Assembly (NCBI GenBank): GCA_013214265.1
Contig: JABSSK010000006.1
Coordinates: 1-36,066 of the forward strand
DNA from: Saprospiraceae bacterium
GTDB lineage: Bacteria > Bacteroidota > Bacteroidia > Chitinophagales > Saprospiraceae
DNA length: 36,066 nt
Direction of reading: 5' to 3'
The position numbers and the translations under genes were made by a program. Positions 24,747 through 33,470 of the stretch are shown piece by piece (the first letter of the stretch is position 1; every line of letters starts with the position of its first letter). The notes under the pieces were generated by a model. That model saw only the letters and a list, made by a program, of their open reading frames with translations. It ran no database searches and had not been told where the DNA came from.

Positions 24747-27557
24747 TTAGTGTGCCTCGCGCCAATTATGCCCAATTCCTGCTTCTACTAAGATGGGAAC
24801 CGAAAGATTAGGCAAGGCATTTTTCATCAGATCCATGATCAAAGGCTTAACTTCTTCTAATTCGTTTTTGGGAACATCAAAAACCAATTCATCATGAACT
24901 TGAAGAATCATACGCGTGGCAAAACCTTTGTCAAGAAGCATATGATGTACATTGACCATAGCCATTTTAATCATGTCGGCTGCTGAACCCTGGATAGGTG
25001 TATTGATTGCCATACGCTCCGCATTACTTCTGGCCAGTGAGCTCTTTGAATTAATATCCCGCAAATGCCTGCGCCTGCCAATTAGCGTCTTTACAAAACC
25101 ATATTTACGGGCATGCTCTATCATATCATCCATATACTTCTTCAACCCGCTATACTGCTTAAAGTACTGGTCGATCAATTCTTTCGCCTCAACCCGCTTG
25201 ATATCCAATTGACGAGATAAATTAGTAGCTCCAGCTCCATAAATGATTGAGAAGTTGACCGTTTTTGCCCGGTAGCGTTGTTCACGCGTAACTTCTTCGT
25301 ATGGTACTTCAAAAACCCGAGCAGCTGTAGCTCGGTGAATATCCTTACCTTCCTGAAAAGCTTCTACCATAGCCTGGTCCTTGCTTATTTCTGCAATCAA
25401 CCGAAGTTCAATCTGAGAATAATCAGCTGCTAATAGTACATGTTCATCATCACGTGGAATGAAAGCTTCCCTAACTTTTGCACCTTCTTCAGAACGAATA
25501 GGTATATTCTGTAAATTAGGATTGTTGGAACTTAAACGGCCGGTGGCCGTTAAAGCCTGATTAAAAGAAGAATGAATGCGGCCTGTATGGGGATGTATCA
25601 TTTTTGGTAAAGCCTCTACATAAGTAGATAGTAGTTTTGTCAGGCCTCTATAGTCTAAAATATCATTGACAATAGGAAACGCTGTGGATAGGTCAATGAG
25701 CTTATCCTCACTAGTCGAATACTGACCCGATTTTGTTTTACGTCCCTTGTAGGGTAAACCCATTTTATCAAATAAAACCTCACCTACCTGTTTTGGTGAA
25801 CCAATATTAAAGGGTACACCTGCCGTTTCATGAATCTTCTTTTCAAGTAATGCGATTTTGTCTTTTAACAATACAGCATATTCTTGCAAATAACGGCTAT
25901 CCAGATTAATACCCTCATGCTCCATAGCAACTAATACAGGAACCAGTGGTGCCTCGACCTTATTGTATAATTCGTGAAGAACCGGCTCTTCTTTCAACTT
26001 AGGCTCCAAAAATGTTTTTAGCTGAAAGGTAATATCAGCGTCCTCGGCAGCGTAATCCGTCACCAAAGCTGGTTCAATATCCCCCATATTCTTCTGGTTC
26101 TTACCTTTTTTACCGATAAGGTTTTCAATTGGAATGGGTTTATACTGCAAATAGGTCTCTGCCAGATAGTTCATATTATGTCGCAATTCCGGCTCCAACA
26201 GATAATGTACAATCATCGTGTCAAAGCAATATCCTGCAACCTGTATACCATATCTGAGCATTACTAATGCATCATATTTCAGGTTTTGGGCAATTTTAGT
26301 AATACCTGCATGCTCAAAAAAAGCACGAAACTCTTCAATGATAGTTTGGGCTTCGTCCTGATTAGCCGGAACAGGTACGTAGAAACCTTCATGCGCTTTC
26401 CAGGAAAAGGCGATACCCACTAATTTCGCTAGAGTCGCATCAATGTTCGTTGTTTCCGTATCAAAACACACCTCTTTTTGTACCAGCAATTTTTCTAGTA
26501 ACGTTCTGCGCTTTTCAGGCGTATCTACCAGAACATAGTCATGCGGCGTGTTTTCTATTGTATTTTTTGCAATTGAATGTTGTTCAAGTTGGGGTGCCTT
26601 GGTCTCAAGTAGTGAATCTGTAAGGAACAAAGAACCTTGCTGACCTTCGCTATGTGATGATAATTCACCTCCGGTATCCCCGGCTCCCAGAATTGATTTG
26701 GCCAATGTTCTAAACTCAAGTTCAACAAAAAGGTCACTTAGCGCCTCCCTGTTCATAGGGTCTAACTGGAGTGATGTGGGTTCAAAAGCTATGGGAACAT
26801 CAATATCAATAGTTGCCAATGTTTTTGATAAACGCGCTTGATCCGCATTATCTCTTACCTTCTCCTGCTGTTTTCCTTTAAGCTGATCAATATTATCCAA
26901 TAATCCTTCAACAGTATCGAACCTGCTCAATAGCTTTGCGGCTGTCTTTGCACCAATGCCAGGAACACCCGGAATATTATCAACAGAATCCCCCTGCAAA
27001 GCTAGGATATCAATAACCTGTTCCGGCCGCTCAATAGCCCACTTTTCGCATACTTCTTTAGGGCCCTGAACCTCAACACCATTCCCCTGCCGGGATGGCT
27101 TATAAATGTAAATATGATCCGAAACAAGCTGACCAAAATCTTTATCTGGCGTGACCATATATGTTGTGTAGCCCGCTTGTTCTGCCTTTACGGCTAATGT
27201 ACCAATTACATCATCTGCTTCGTATCCATCAACAGTAACAATAGGAATATTAAATCCCTCTACAATTTTCCGGATGTAAGGAAATGCAATAGCAATATCC
27301 TCCGGCTGCTCTTCCCGGTTAGCGTTGTATGGTGCATACATATCATGCCGAAACGTAGGCCCCGATGGATCAAAAGCCACTGCAATATGGGTAGGTTTTT
27401 CATTCTTCAGCAAGTCCCATAAAGTTCGAGTAAAACCCGTGATAGCCGAAGTATTAATGCCTTTCGAATTGATCAGGGGACGCGTAATAAAAGCAAAATG
27501 AGCCCGGTAAACTAAGGCATGTCCATCTAGTAGGAACAATTTTTTGTCGGAAGACAT
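24747..27557 (-). CDS. polA: DNA polymerase I
   Basis: 936 residues, full length. Three domains: 5'-3' flap nuclease (1 to about 300: FLLDGHALVYRAHFAF, DKDFGQLVSD, PGVPGIGAKTAAKLL), 3'-5' proofreading exonuclease (about 335-530: CFDTETTNI, AQNLKYDALV, YAAEDADITF, so the metal ligands are kept) and polymerase (about 560-936: motif A LLAADYSQIELR, motif B RYRAKTVNFSIIYGAG, motif C QVHDELVFD). The O-helix has phenylalanine at the ddNTP-discriminating position, as in E. coli. It removes RNA primers and fills gaps in replication and repair. The start is ATG. Confidence 0.98.
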   Translation of the reverse strand: MSSDKKLFLLDGHALVYRAHFAFITRPLINSKGINTSAITGFTRTLWDLLKNEKPTHIAVAFDPSGPTFRHDMYAPYNANREEQPEDIAIAFPYIRKIVEGFNIPIVTVDGYEADDVIGTLAVKAEQAGYTTYMVTPDKDFGQLVSDHIYIYKPSRQGNGVEVQGPKEVCEKWAIERPEQVIDILALQGDSVDNIPGVPGIGAKTAAKLLSRFDTVEGLLDNIDQLKGKQQEKVRDNADQARLSKTLATIDIDVPIAFEPTSLQLDPMNREALSDLFVELEFRTLAKSILGAGDTGGELSSHSEGQQGSLFLTDSLLETKAPQLEQHSIAKNTIENTPHDYVLVDTPEKRRTLLEKLLVQKEVCFDTETTNIDATLAKLVGIAFSWKAHEGFYVPVPANQDEAQTIIEEFRAFFEHAGITKIAQNLKYDALVMLRYGIQVAGYCFDTMIVHYLLEPELRHNMNYLAETYLQYKPIPIENLIGKKGKNQKNMGDIEPALVTDYAAEDADITFQLKTFLEPKLKEEPVLHELYNKVEAPLVPVLVAMEHEGINLDSRYLQEYAVLLKDKIALLEKKIHETAGVPFNIGSPKQVGEVLFDKMGLPYKGRKTKSGQYSTSEDKLIDLSTAFPIVNDILDYRGLTKLLSTYVEALPKMIHPHTGRIHSSFNQALTATGRLSSNNPNLQNIPIRSEEGAKVREAFIPRDDEHVLLAADYSQIELRLIAEISKDQAMVEAFQEGKDIHRATAARVFEVPYEEVTREQRYRAKTVNFSIIYGAGATNLSRQLDIKRVEAKELIDQYFKQYSGLKKYMDDMIEHARKYGFVKTLIGRRRHLRDINSKSSLARSNAERMAINTPIQGSAADMIKMAMVNVHHMLLDKGFATRMILQVHDELVFDVPKNELEEVKPLIMDLMKNALPNLSVPILVEAGIGHNWREAH

Positions 27558-27659
27558 AATAAAAGCTTTTCAGTCAAAAAGCGCAGGGCAGCTCAATGAT
27601 CAGGGTTAGTAGTAAAAGATATGATTCCTTAAAGTACAAAAGACAAGAATAAGGCTTCT

Positions 27660-27667
27660 CAAAAATA
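27660..27667 (-). promoter_or_regulatory. Candidate -7 element of polA
   Basis: On the minus strand TATTTTTG fits TAnnTTTG exactly, about 100 bases before the ATG. A 10-bp palindrome CGACATGTCG (27686-27695) lies 18 bases upstream of it, about where a -33 element would be. No clear -33 TTTG. Confidence 0.25.
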
Positions 27668-27710
27668 CAAAGAAATGGTTAAGCACGACATGTCGACTCA
27701 GGAAATTACC

Positions 27711-28730
27711 CTAGCTGCTTAAGTTATATTTCAATAATAATTGTTGGGTTACGCTAACACGCTTTCCTAATCCGTTTACCCCGTTCGGCTGGTTGAAATC
27801 TGTAATTTGGACTCGGACGTCATCATCATAAAAAACATTGAGATTTAACCCAAATTGAAAATTTTTAATAATAGCAACGCCAATATCAGTTCCCCAGTTT
27901 ATATCAACATTTTCAGGCTTAACCAGATAGTTGGAAAAAAGGAGAATATTACTGCTAATCGTTGCTTTATCATTCCAAAATTTATCGGTAAGTCCCAACC
28001 GTAGAGTTTGCCCCATCGCCTGGAAAATATTATCGAAATCCATATACAGACCCGTATCAGGGTCACGGTCACCACGCACCGGATTTCCATGAACACCCAG
28101 AGCTGCGATACCGTCATCGGCCACAAAAATGAACTTAGCACCCAGAGGAGAATAGTACACAGATATAATGTCACTAGGCTTAAAATCAATCCCGATAGAA
28201 ATATTTAAAGTTGCAGGATTTAAAAAGCGGGATTGCTGTTGATTTTTTCCTGTTAGATCATCTAAAAAATTACCTGGAAACTCATCTGTCCCCATATAAG
28301 CAGGCAGCAGAACGGTAATGAGATCAAAGTTAGCCGCATAGAACCATTTCGATTCTTTGGATGTCCGATAACCAGACTTGATATTATATCTAAATTCATC
28401 ATTAGTCTTTTGGAAAGGAATTTTTCGCGTTCTGTTTTGCGCAATAATGCCTGAACCCAACTTTTGAATACCAAACTGCCAAGAAATAAACTGATCGAGA
28501 TCCAATCGTTTTTTCCGAAACTTAGCATAACCATTTGCGGCTATGCCAAACCCCAGACGGTTCTGGCCTGCACCTTGCTTTGGATTAATCTGTAGAAGCT
28601 GCACAAAATCAAAACCAAAGCCTGCACCGTAGTGCCAGCCGTTCGACAAGGTATCATTCTTAGTTTGACTAAATACATGCATTGGGTATAAGAAAGCCAA
28701 CATAAGGCCAATCAGGATGGGTTGCTTCAT
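27711..28730 (-). CDS. DUF3078-type outer-membrane beta-barrel protein (copy 1)
   Basis: 339 residues with signal peptide (1-21, ending FSQ). The pattern matches DUF3078 proteins: GAGFGFDFVQLLQINPKQGA, then alternating beta strands, WFYAANFDLITVLLPAY, IGIDFKPSDIISVYYSPLG and the ending FNLNVFYDDDVRVQI. It is a paralogue of the gene just upstream, with long shared blocks such as WQFGIQKLGSGIIAQ and GVGKRVSVTQQ-like endings, so it came from tandem duplication. DUF3078 function is unknown; outer-membrane location is inferred from family pattern and the barrel-like C-terminus. Its leader carries a 13-bp inverted repeat. Confidence 0.88.
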   Translation of the reverse strand: MKQPILIGLMLAFLYPMHVFSQTKNDTLSNGWHYGAGFGFDFVQLLQINPKQGAGQNRLGFGIAANGYAKFRKKRLDLDQFISWQFGIQKLGSGIIAQNRTRKIPFQKTNDEFRYNIKSGYRTSKESKWFYAANFDLITVLLPAYMGTDEFPGNFLDDLTGKNQQQSRFLNPATLNISIGIDFKPSDIISVYYSPLGAKFIFVADDGIAALGVHGNPVRGDRDPDTGLYMDFDNIFQAMGQTLRLGLTDKFWNDKATISSNILLFSNYLVKPENVDINWGTDIGVAIIKNFQFGLNLNVFYDDDVRVQITDFNQPNGVNGLGKRVSVTQQLLLKYNLSS

Positions 28731-28739
28731 TTTCGTTTT

Positions 28740-28825
28740 GTTTGGATACTGTTAAGTAAATAAACATAATTGGATTTTACCCATACATTCAAATCTGAAT
28801 TTTACAGTCCCTACAGTATCCAAAC
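28740..28825 (-). promoter_or_regulatory. 13-bp perfect inverted repeat spanning the leader of DUF3078 copy 1
   Basis: Arms 28740-28752 and 28813-28825 are exact reverse complements (GTTTGGATACTGT), separated by 60 bases. The inner arm ends 9 bases before the ATG, so pairing in the mRNA would occlude the start region. The arm centres are 73 bases apart, about seven helical turns, so a DNA-loop operator is the alternative. Confidence 0.6.
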
Positions 28826-28827
28826 CA

Positions 28828-28856
28828 TTGATCTATTTTGATTGTCTTACGCAAAA
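28828..28856 (-). promoter_or_regulatory. Candidate promoter of DUF3078 copy 1
   Basis: TTTTG (28852-28856) and TAGATCAA (28828-28835), 16 bases apart on the minus strand, partly fit the Bacteroidota -33/-7 pattern. Transcription would start at or just before the outer arm of the inverted repeat. Weak motif evidence. Confidence 0.25.
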
Positions 28857-28875
28857 TGACACCATCACCAATAAA

Positions 28876-28905
28876 ATCCCGTACCAACACTTGCTGATAC
28901 GGGAT
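28876..28905 (-). terminator. Probable terminator of DUF3078 copy 2
   Basis: An 8-bp stem ATCCCGTA/TACGGGAT (28898-28905 with 28876-28883) closes a 14-base loop, followed on the minus strand by TTTATT. It starts 24 bases after the copy 2 stop. The U-tract is short. Confidence 0.6.
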
Positions 28906-28928
28906 CTGGTTATCCGACAGATACGATA

Positions 28929-29954
28929 TTAAAAAGTTACGTTATACTTAAGTAAGAACTGCTGGGTTACACTTACTCGCTTTCCAACTCCATTAATCCC
29001 ATTTGGCTGATCCCAGTCCGTAATTTGAACAAGAACATCATCGTCATAAAAAATATTTACCGTTACTGCTGCTTGCAAACCAGCAACAATGGTAAACGCG
29101 AGTTCATTGTTCCAATCAATATCAATATTTTGTGGCTTTTCCAAATAATTAGAGAACAATAGCAAAGAAGATGTTATTGTACCCTTTTCGTTGAGAAATT
29201 TATTTGTGTAATTAGCTCTTAGCGTCTGCCCTAAAGCTGAAAAGGTATTATCAAATTCCCGGTACAAGCCTGTATTAGGATCCGGATCCCCTTCAACCGG
29301 ATTACCATGAACACCAAGCGCCGCAATATCGTCATTAGGCACAAAAATGAATTTGGCACCAATAGGTGAGTAGTATAAGCTAAAGTTAGCATTTGGTTTG
29401 TAATCGATACCGGCTGAAAGGTTTAACGTTCCTGGGTTAAAGAATGATGACAACAGATTATCCTCACCCGAAACATCCGACAAAAAATTACCCGGATACG
29501 TTTCTGAACCCTGATAAGTAGGTGTAAGTTGAGTCAAAAAAGATACATCCGCAGCATAGAAAAATTTAGAGGTTTCCGATAATTGATAACCTACTTTTGA
29601 ATTGAACCGTAGATCGTCAATAGCTTTTTGAAAAGGAATTCTTTGCTCTTGCGAACCCTGAGCGATGATACCAGAACCCAGACGCTGAATTCCAAATTGC
29701 CAAGTGGCCAAATTATCCCAGGCTAATTTGTCTTTTCTGTATTTGGCAAAAGTGTTAATCGCTCCTCCAAAACCAACACGGTTCTGCCCCGCTCCCTGAC
29801 GAGGGTTAATCTGTAACAATTGGGCAAAATCAAGGCCAAGCCCTGCTCCGGATTCCCACCCTTCTGGCTGTTCTTGTGTGTCCTCCTGAGCATATAAAGA
29901 TACGTTTACGCCCAATGCCAGTAAAAGAAAAAGAGCTACATGTCTGACTATCAT
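28929..29954 (-). CDS. DUF3078-type outer-membrane beta-barrel protein (copy 2)
   Basis: 341 residues with signal peptide (1-22, ending LYAQ). It carries the same blocks as copy 1 (GAGLGLDFAQLLQINPRQGA, WQFGIQRLGSGIIAQ, FSLYYSPIGAKFIFV, LFSNYLEKPQNIDIDW, NIFYDDDVLVQITDWDQPNG). The aligned blocks are nearly collinear with few gaps, so duplication is recent relative to the family. It is separated from copy 1 by 198 bases with a terminator, so the two are transcribed separately. The probable promoter is TTTG at 30049-30052 and TATATTAC at 30023-30030. Function is unknown. Confidence 0.88.
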   Translation of the reverse strand: MIVRHVALFLLLALGVNVSLYAQEDTQEQPEGWESGAGLGLDFAQLLQINPRQGAGQNRVGFGGAINTFAKYRKDKLAWDNLATWQFGIQRLGSGIIAQGSQEQRIPFQKAIDDLRFNSKVGYQLSETSKFFYAADVSFLTQLTPTYQGSETYPGNFLSDVSGEDNLLSSFFNPGTLNLSAGIDYKPNANFSLYYSPIGAKFIFVPNDDIAALGVHGNPVEGDPDPNTGLYREFDNTFSALGQTLRANYTNKFLNEKGTITSSLLLFSNYLEKPQNIDIDWNNELAFTIVAGLQAAVTVNIFYDDDVLVQITDWDQPNGINGVGKRVSVTQQFLLKYNVTF

Positions 29955-29999
29955 AATTTTTAATTGTTAAGTGTAATATCCATATGTAATACCAAAAAC

Positions 30000-30052
30000 T
30001 GCCATGTACTTGCATGGCATCAGTAATATATCCAATGTGAAAATATACCAAA
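30000..30052 (-). promoter_or_regulatory. Candidate promoter and 5' hairpin of DUF3078 copy 2
   Basis: TTTG (30049-30052) and TATATTAC (30023-30030) lie 18 bases apart on the minus strand. The expected start point falls at a 7-bp hairpin, TGCCATG/CATGGCA (30000-30019). A GTTTTTG follows the hairpin, so it could alternatively be a weak terminator of the upstream operon. Confidence 0.35.
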
Positions 30053-30151
30053 TTTTAGGCCCTATCACATGTAGAACTTGCACATCCATTGGATGTTCTC
30101 ATCTCATTTGAAAAGAACATCACCTGACCATTATCAGAGGGAGACTGTTAT

Positions 30152-30997
30152 TTATTTACGGAGTTCGTAACGCTCTGTTATCAGTTTATTTAATGGGAAT
30201 ACAACCAACTTATCATCCGTTTCTAATGTGATGGAAGTATTATTAAGCTTTACTACTTTGCCTTCGACACCTTCAATTGTAATCTGATCGCCCACTTGTA
30301 TACGATTCCGGTTATAATAAGCAGCCAACATATTGCTCAATACCGGACGAGAAGCATAGCCATACCCAATGGCGAAAGCTGCGACAACACCTGCTAAGAT
30401 TATAGAAATATTATCTTCTATAGATTCTGTCCTGATCCCGGCTTGAGCAAGTGTTATCATCGCTACATTAATAAATAAAAAATAAAAGACCAGATTCGCA
30501 ATCAAATTAGCTGCCGGAATATTGAGTGATTTTGTTGCTGTTAGTACAATATTTTTTAAAAAGTCAGCTAGAAAAATACCAGCTATAAAGACAACTAGCG
30601 CTGAGGTAAGAACCGGGAGATAATCAAATATCTTGGATATCATATCCGATAAAGCCTCTATGCGAAGCATATCCGTCGCCACCCACACGAAAATAAAGAA
30701 AATGATGTAGTATAGCGCTTTACCTATTGCCTCACTCGGGGTTATCTTGATCCGAGACTTTTGGAAAAGATCAATTTGGCCCAGTCGATCAGCCAATGTA
30801 TCCACACCTATCTTTTTGAATAGCTTAGTAAGCGCTCGACCCATACTTTTAGCTATTAACCGGCCAATAAAGACAACCAAAAGGGCACCAAGTAAGCGAG
30901 CGACAAAGAAAAGCCCATTGGTTAACAAGTCGTTGATAAAAGGCAACCGCTCCTGAAGGTTTGCTAAACTTGACTGTTGTAAAAATATCCAATTCAT
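30152..30997 (-). CDS. MscS-family mechanosensitive channel-like protein
   Basis: 281 residues from ATG at 30997; an upstream GTG at 31027 would add ten residues. Five membrane segments are predicted (about 21-44, 84-106, 120-145, 155-185, 190-215), the last Ala/Gly-rich (ILAGVVAAFAIGYGYASR) as in the pore-lining helix of MscS. A beta-domain follows (RIQVGDQITIEGVEGKVVKL, TSITLETDDKLVVFPLNKL), where MscS has a similar strand set. The large C-terminal alpha/beta domain of E. coli MscS is missing, so the cytoplasmic part is minimal. It opens under membrane tension to release solutes. Third gene of the sigma factor operon. Confidence 0.85.
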   Translation of the reverse strand: MNWIFLQQSSLANLQERLPFINDLLTNGLFFVARLLGALLVVFIGRLIAKSMGRALTKLFKKIGVDTLADRLGQIDLFQKSRIKITPSEAIGKALYYIIFFIFVWVATDMLRIEALSDMISKIFDYLPVLTSALVVFIAGIFLADFLKNIVLTATKSLNIPAANLIANLVFYFLFINVAMITLAQAGIRTESIEDNISIILAGVVAAFAIGYGYASRPVLSNMLAAYYNRNRIQVGDQITIEGVEGKVVKLNNTSITLETDDKLVVFPLNKLITERYELRK

Positions 30998-31038
30998 ACT
31001 TCTTGTATTACTTGATGTATTCGACACGTCATAAGTGG

Positions 31039-31308
31039 TTAAGGTTTGGGTTCAGATGGACCTCTGGGCTCAGTACCGTCAGTAGGGCGATCCGGAGCAC
31101 TTGCGTTCGGCCCACGAGGTCTAATCTCTTCTGCAGGACCAGCTGCCGACGAAAGTACGTCTATCATACCTGTCAGATAAACTTCAGCAACATCCCCAAG
31201 CATACGAAAAAATTGCATAGTACTATGTACTTTGTTAAATACCTCATTCCGCCTTTGCTCTTCAAAGGAAGCTTTCTCTTCTTCAAATAATTGCTGAAAA
31301 TTGTTCAT
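31039..31308 (-). CDS. Small hypothetical protein with helical N-terminus and proline-rich tail
   Basis: 89 residues, ATG start. The N-terminal 54 residues look like one or two amphipathic helices (FEEEKASFEEQRRNEVFNK); the C-terminal 30 are rich in Pro, Arg and Gly (EEIRPRGPNASAPDRP, TEPRGPSEPKP) and probably disordered. No membrane segment or signal. It starts one base after the sigma factor stop and ends 11 bases before the MscS reading frame opens at 31027 (41 before its ATG), so it belongs to that operon. Its position right after an ECF sigma gene makes a regulatory role, such as an anti-sigma factor, possible, but no known domain is seen. Confidence 0.7.
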   Translation of the reverse strand: MNNFQQLFEEEKASFEEQRRNEVFNKVHSTMQFFRMLGDVAEVYLTGMIDVLSSAAGPAEEIRPRGPNASAPDRPTDGTEPRGPSEPKP

Positions 31309-31309
31309 A

Positions 31310-31867
31310 TTATTCCGGGATCGAAGCCATCAGGCTTTTTTTACTTTCAAGCGCTTTTAATTTCGCTCTTTTAATTTTCATCTTGATTGCACTTTCCGAT
31401 TTATTCAGAACAGACGACATTTCCTTAATAGACATCTCATCCTGATATTTCATAAGTAAAACGGCTTTGTCACCAACTGGAATCCTATCCAATACCTGTT
31501 TTAAAACCTTTACTTCGAGTTCCAGTAGCTCATAATCAGGCACCTCCTGATCAGAAATATCTGGCGGGTTAGCCATTTCTTCCGAGAAGAGCGCTTGTTT
31601 TTTCTGTTGCTTTCGCAAAAAATCAATGCAGTAATTATAGGAAATAGAGTACACCCAAGTTGAAAACCTCGACCTTTGACCAAACTTGGAAAGGTTTAGA
31701 AAGATTTTCATGAAAATCTCCTGAGTAGCGTCTCTGGCCTGTACTTCGTTCTTTAATAAAGCAATACATTTAGCATATACTTTGGACGAATACCGACTGT
31801 AAATTAAAGTAAAACATAGATCAGCCTGAGTATTCAGATACGTCTGAATTACGTCTGCATCATCCAT
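31310..31867 (-). CDS. ECF-type RNA polymerase sigma factor
   Basis: 185 residues from ATG at 31867; GTG at 31891 would add eight residues. Region 2 spans about residues 20-90 (ARDATQEIFMKIFLNLSKFG, FSTWVYSISYNYCIDFLRKQ) and region 4 about 130-180 (RIPVGDKAVLLMKYQDEMSI, VLNKSESAIKMKIKRAKLKA), as in SigW/RpoE-type factors. It recruits RNA polymerase to a dedicated promoter set. It is the first gene of an operon with the 89-residue protein and an MscS-like channel. A transmembrane FecR-like or zinc-binding anti-sigma protein is not next to it. Confidence 0.92.
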   Translation of the reverse strand: MDDADVIQTYLNTQADLCFTLIYSRYSSKVYAKCIALLKNEVQARDATQEIFMKIFLNLSKFGQRSRFSTWVYSISYNYCIDFLRKQQKKQALFSEEMANPPDISDQEVPDYELLELEVKVLKQVLDRIPVGDKAVLLMKYQDEMSIKEMSSVLNKSESAIKMKIKRAKLKALESKKSLMASIPE

Positions 31868-32036
31868 TCCTTGATGGCAGTGTTCTTGCACAGGCTAATT
31901 TTAAGGTTTAAGACTGCCCCTTATCGAACAAGACACCGATAATGAACCAGCTTTAAAGTGTTAATTTTTTCTTAAGACGACAGAAAGAGGCAAAAGACAC
32001 ACTTTTTTTGAATCTAGTAATACTTTTTCATGGCCA

Positions 32037-33470
32037 TTACTCTTTCCATGCCACAGAATCCACAACAATATACTTTGCTTTCGGAAGATTGAAAAAAGGG
32101 GAGTTGTTTATCGTACTAATATCATGGGCGCCATGGAATTGGATAAACCCATCACTCTGCAAAAAACCTGACCCTTGTGGTGAATCGATATCTACATAAA
32201 TGGTACGCATATCCTCAGGTGATTCCAGTGCAGTTAGCATAAGAGATTCGTGCGCTACTTCATAAGGGAACCACATATTTTCCCAATCAAAAAGATGACG
32301 TGGTACAATTAATTTCTTTTGATCCACCTCTGGGTACATATCCAGTGTTTCTTGTATAAATGTTAGACGCTGGCGATAGAATTGTCGAGTATCCACCATT
32401 TTCCAAGTACTAAACCCTACTAATACAATAGCCACACAAGCAAAAACTGGCTTATAATTATCTCGAAGAAAGAAATAGAATGGAGTCGCCCAAATTAGTC
32501 CAAAAACTGCAAGATAGCCATCTAACATGATGTAGAGTGGTCCGCCAAGGTCGGCGTAAGTAAGTATGTTGATCAGCAACCAAATCACTGAAGCGCAAAC
32601 AATAAATATAGCAGCAAGCCATTTTTTCTGAAAGAGTAGCCATGCCAAAACAACCGTAAATAAGAATAAAACCAACCAATATTGCTGGGTAGCATATTCC
32701 TGGAGTGCGCTGAAAATAAAATAATCAGCTTGATTAGTGAACATCTCCCTTAAGGTCGAATACTCAAGTAAAGCACTCATTCTATCTGATTCATAATCAT
32801 CACCCTGAACCAACATAAATTTGAGAAAAAAGACCCCAACGATAAAAGTTGGCATAATCCATTGCCGTAGGTTCTTCCAAGTATTTTCATATAAATACTG
32901 AAAGACCAAAAAGACCAGAATTGGATATACCAGAATAATATGAGCACCAAAAAGCGCAATTAAACACAAAAGAACTACACTATAATCAATCCAGGTAGGC
33001 AAATATTTTGCTCCTTTTCGGGTAAGCCAACCGATCAGAAAACCAGCAATAGCCACCCCGAAGAAAAGTTCTGAGATGGCTGCGTAAAATTTGTACCGCA
33101 TAGCCAAGCATAGACCAAAGATCAGTACAACCCCTCCCAATACATTCTTAGCCCCATGTACAATTAGTACATAAAACAAATAAAACCATATATAAAATGA
33201 AGCTGAAAATGCTTTTAAGACACTAGCGAACGCCCATCCCTGATGCATACCAAATAAAGGAACCCATTGCGTTAGGTAGCTGATGTAGCGGTTATGTTTA
33301 ATGAAATAATCATCAAATGTGACCACATGGAATATATAATAGGCCGTATCAAAAGCTAGAACTCGTGCTTGATAAAATACTAGGCAAACCATGATCAATA
33401 CCCAAAAAAACAGATGTCCACCCCAAATAAATATGCGGTCGGTAGTAGAATTAGTATTTGGGTGGTGCAT
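32037..33470 (-). CDS. Multi-pass membrane protein, GT-C-like
   Basis: 477 residues from ATG at 33470; a GTG at 33515 would add 15 residues of low-conservation appearance. About ten hydrophobic segments lie in residues 10-355, with an early periplasmic-looking loop (about 40-75) that has TFDDYFIKHNRYISYLTQW; its acidic pair DD and the many-helix layout recall GT-C glycosyltransferases. The last 115 residues are soluble (TRQFYRQRLTFIQETLDMYP to KYIVVDSVAWKE), where GT-C enzymes often have a periplasmic domain. The family is not certain; the role could be surface glycan or lipid modification. No glycan gene neighbours. Confidence 0.7.
   Translation of the reverse strand: MHHPNTNSTTDRIFIWGGHLFFWVLIMVCLVFYQARVLAFDTAYYIFHVVTFDDYFIKHNRYISYLTQWVPLFGMHQGWAFASVLKAFSASFYIWFYLFYVLIVHGAKNVLGGVVLIFGLCLAMRYKFYAAISELFFGVAIAGFLIGWLTRKGAKYLPTWIDYSVVLLCLIALFGAHIILVYPILVFLVFQYLYENTWKNLRQWIMPTFIVGVFFLKFMLVQGDDYESDRMSALLEYSTLREMFTNQADYFIFSALQEYATQQYWLVLFLFTVVLAWLLFQKKWLAAIFIVCASVIWLLINILTYADLGGPLYIMLDGYLAVFGLIWATPFYFFLRDNYKPVFACVAIVLVGFSTWKMVDTRQFYRQRLTFIQETLDMYPEVDQKKLIVPRHLFDWENMWFPYEVAHESLMLTALESPEDMRTIYVDIDSPQGSGFLQSDGFIQFHGAHDISTINNSPFFNLPKAKYIVVDSVAWKE

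Noticed and set aside
30961-31290. 109-codon plus-strand ORF opposite the small gene of the sigma operon
   Set aside because: Basic, cysteine-containing low-complexity translation typical of a shadow frame; the minus-strand operon has better spacing.
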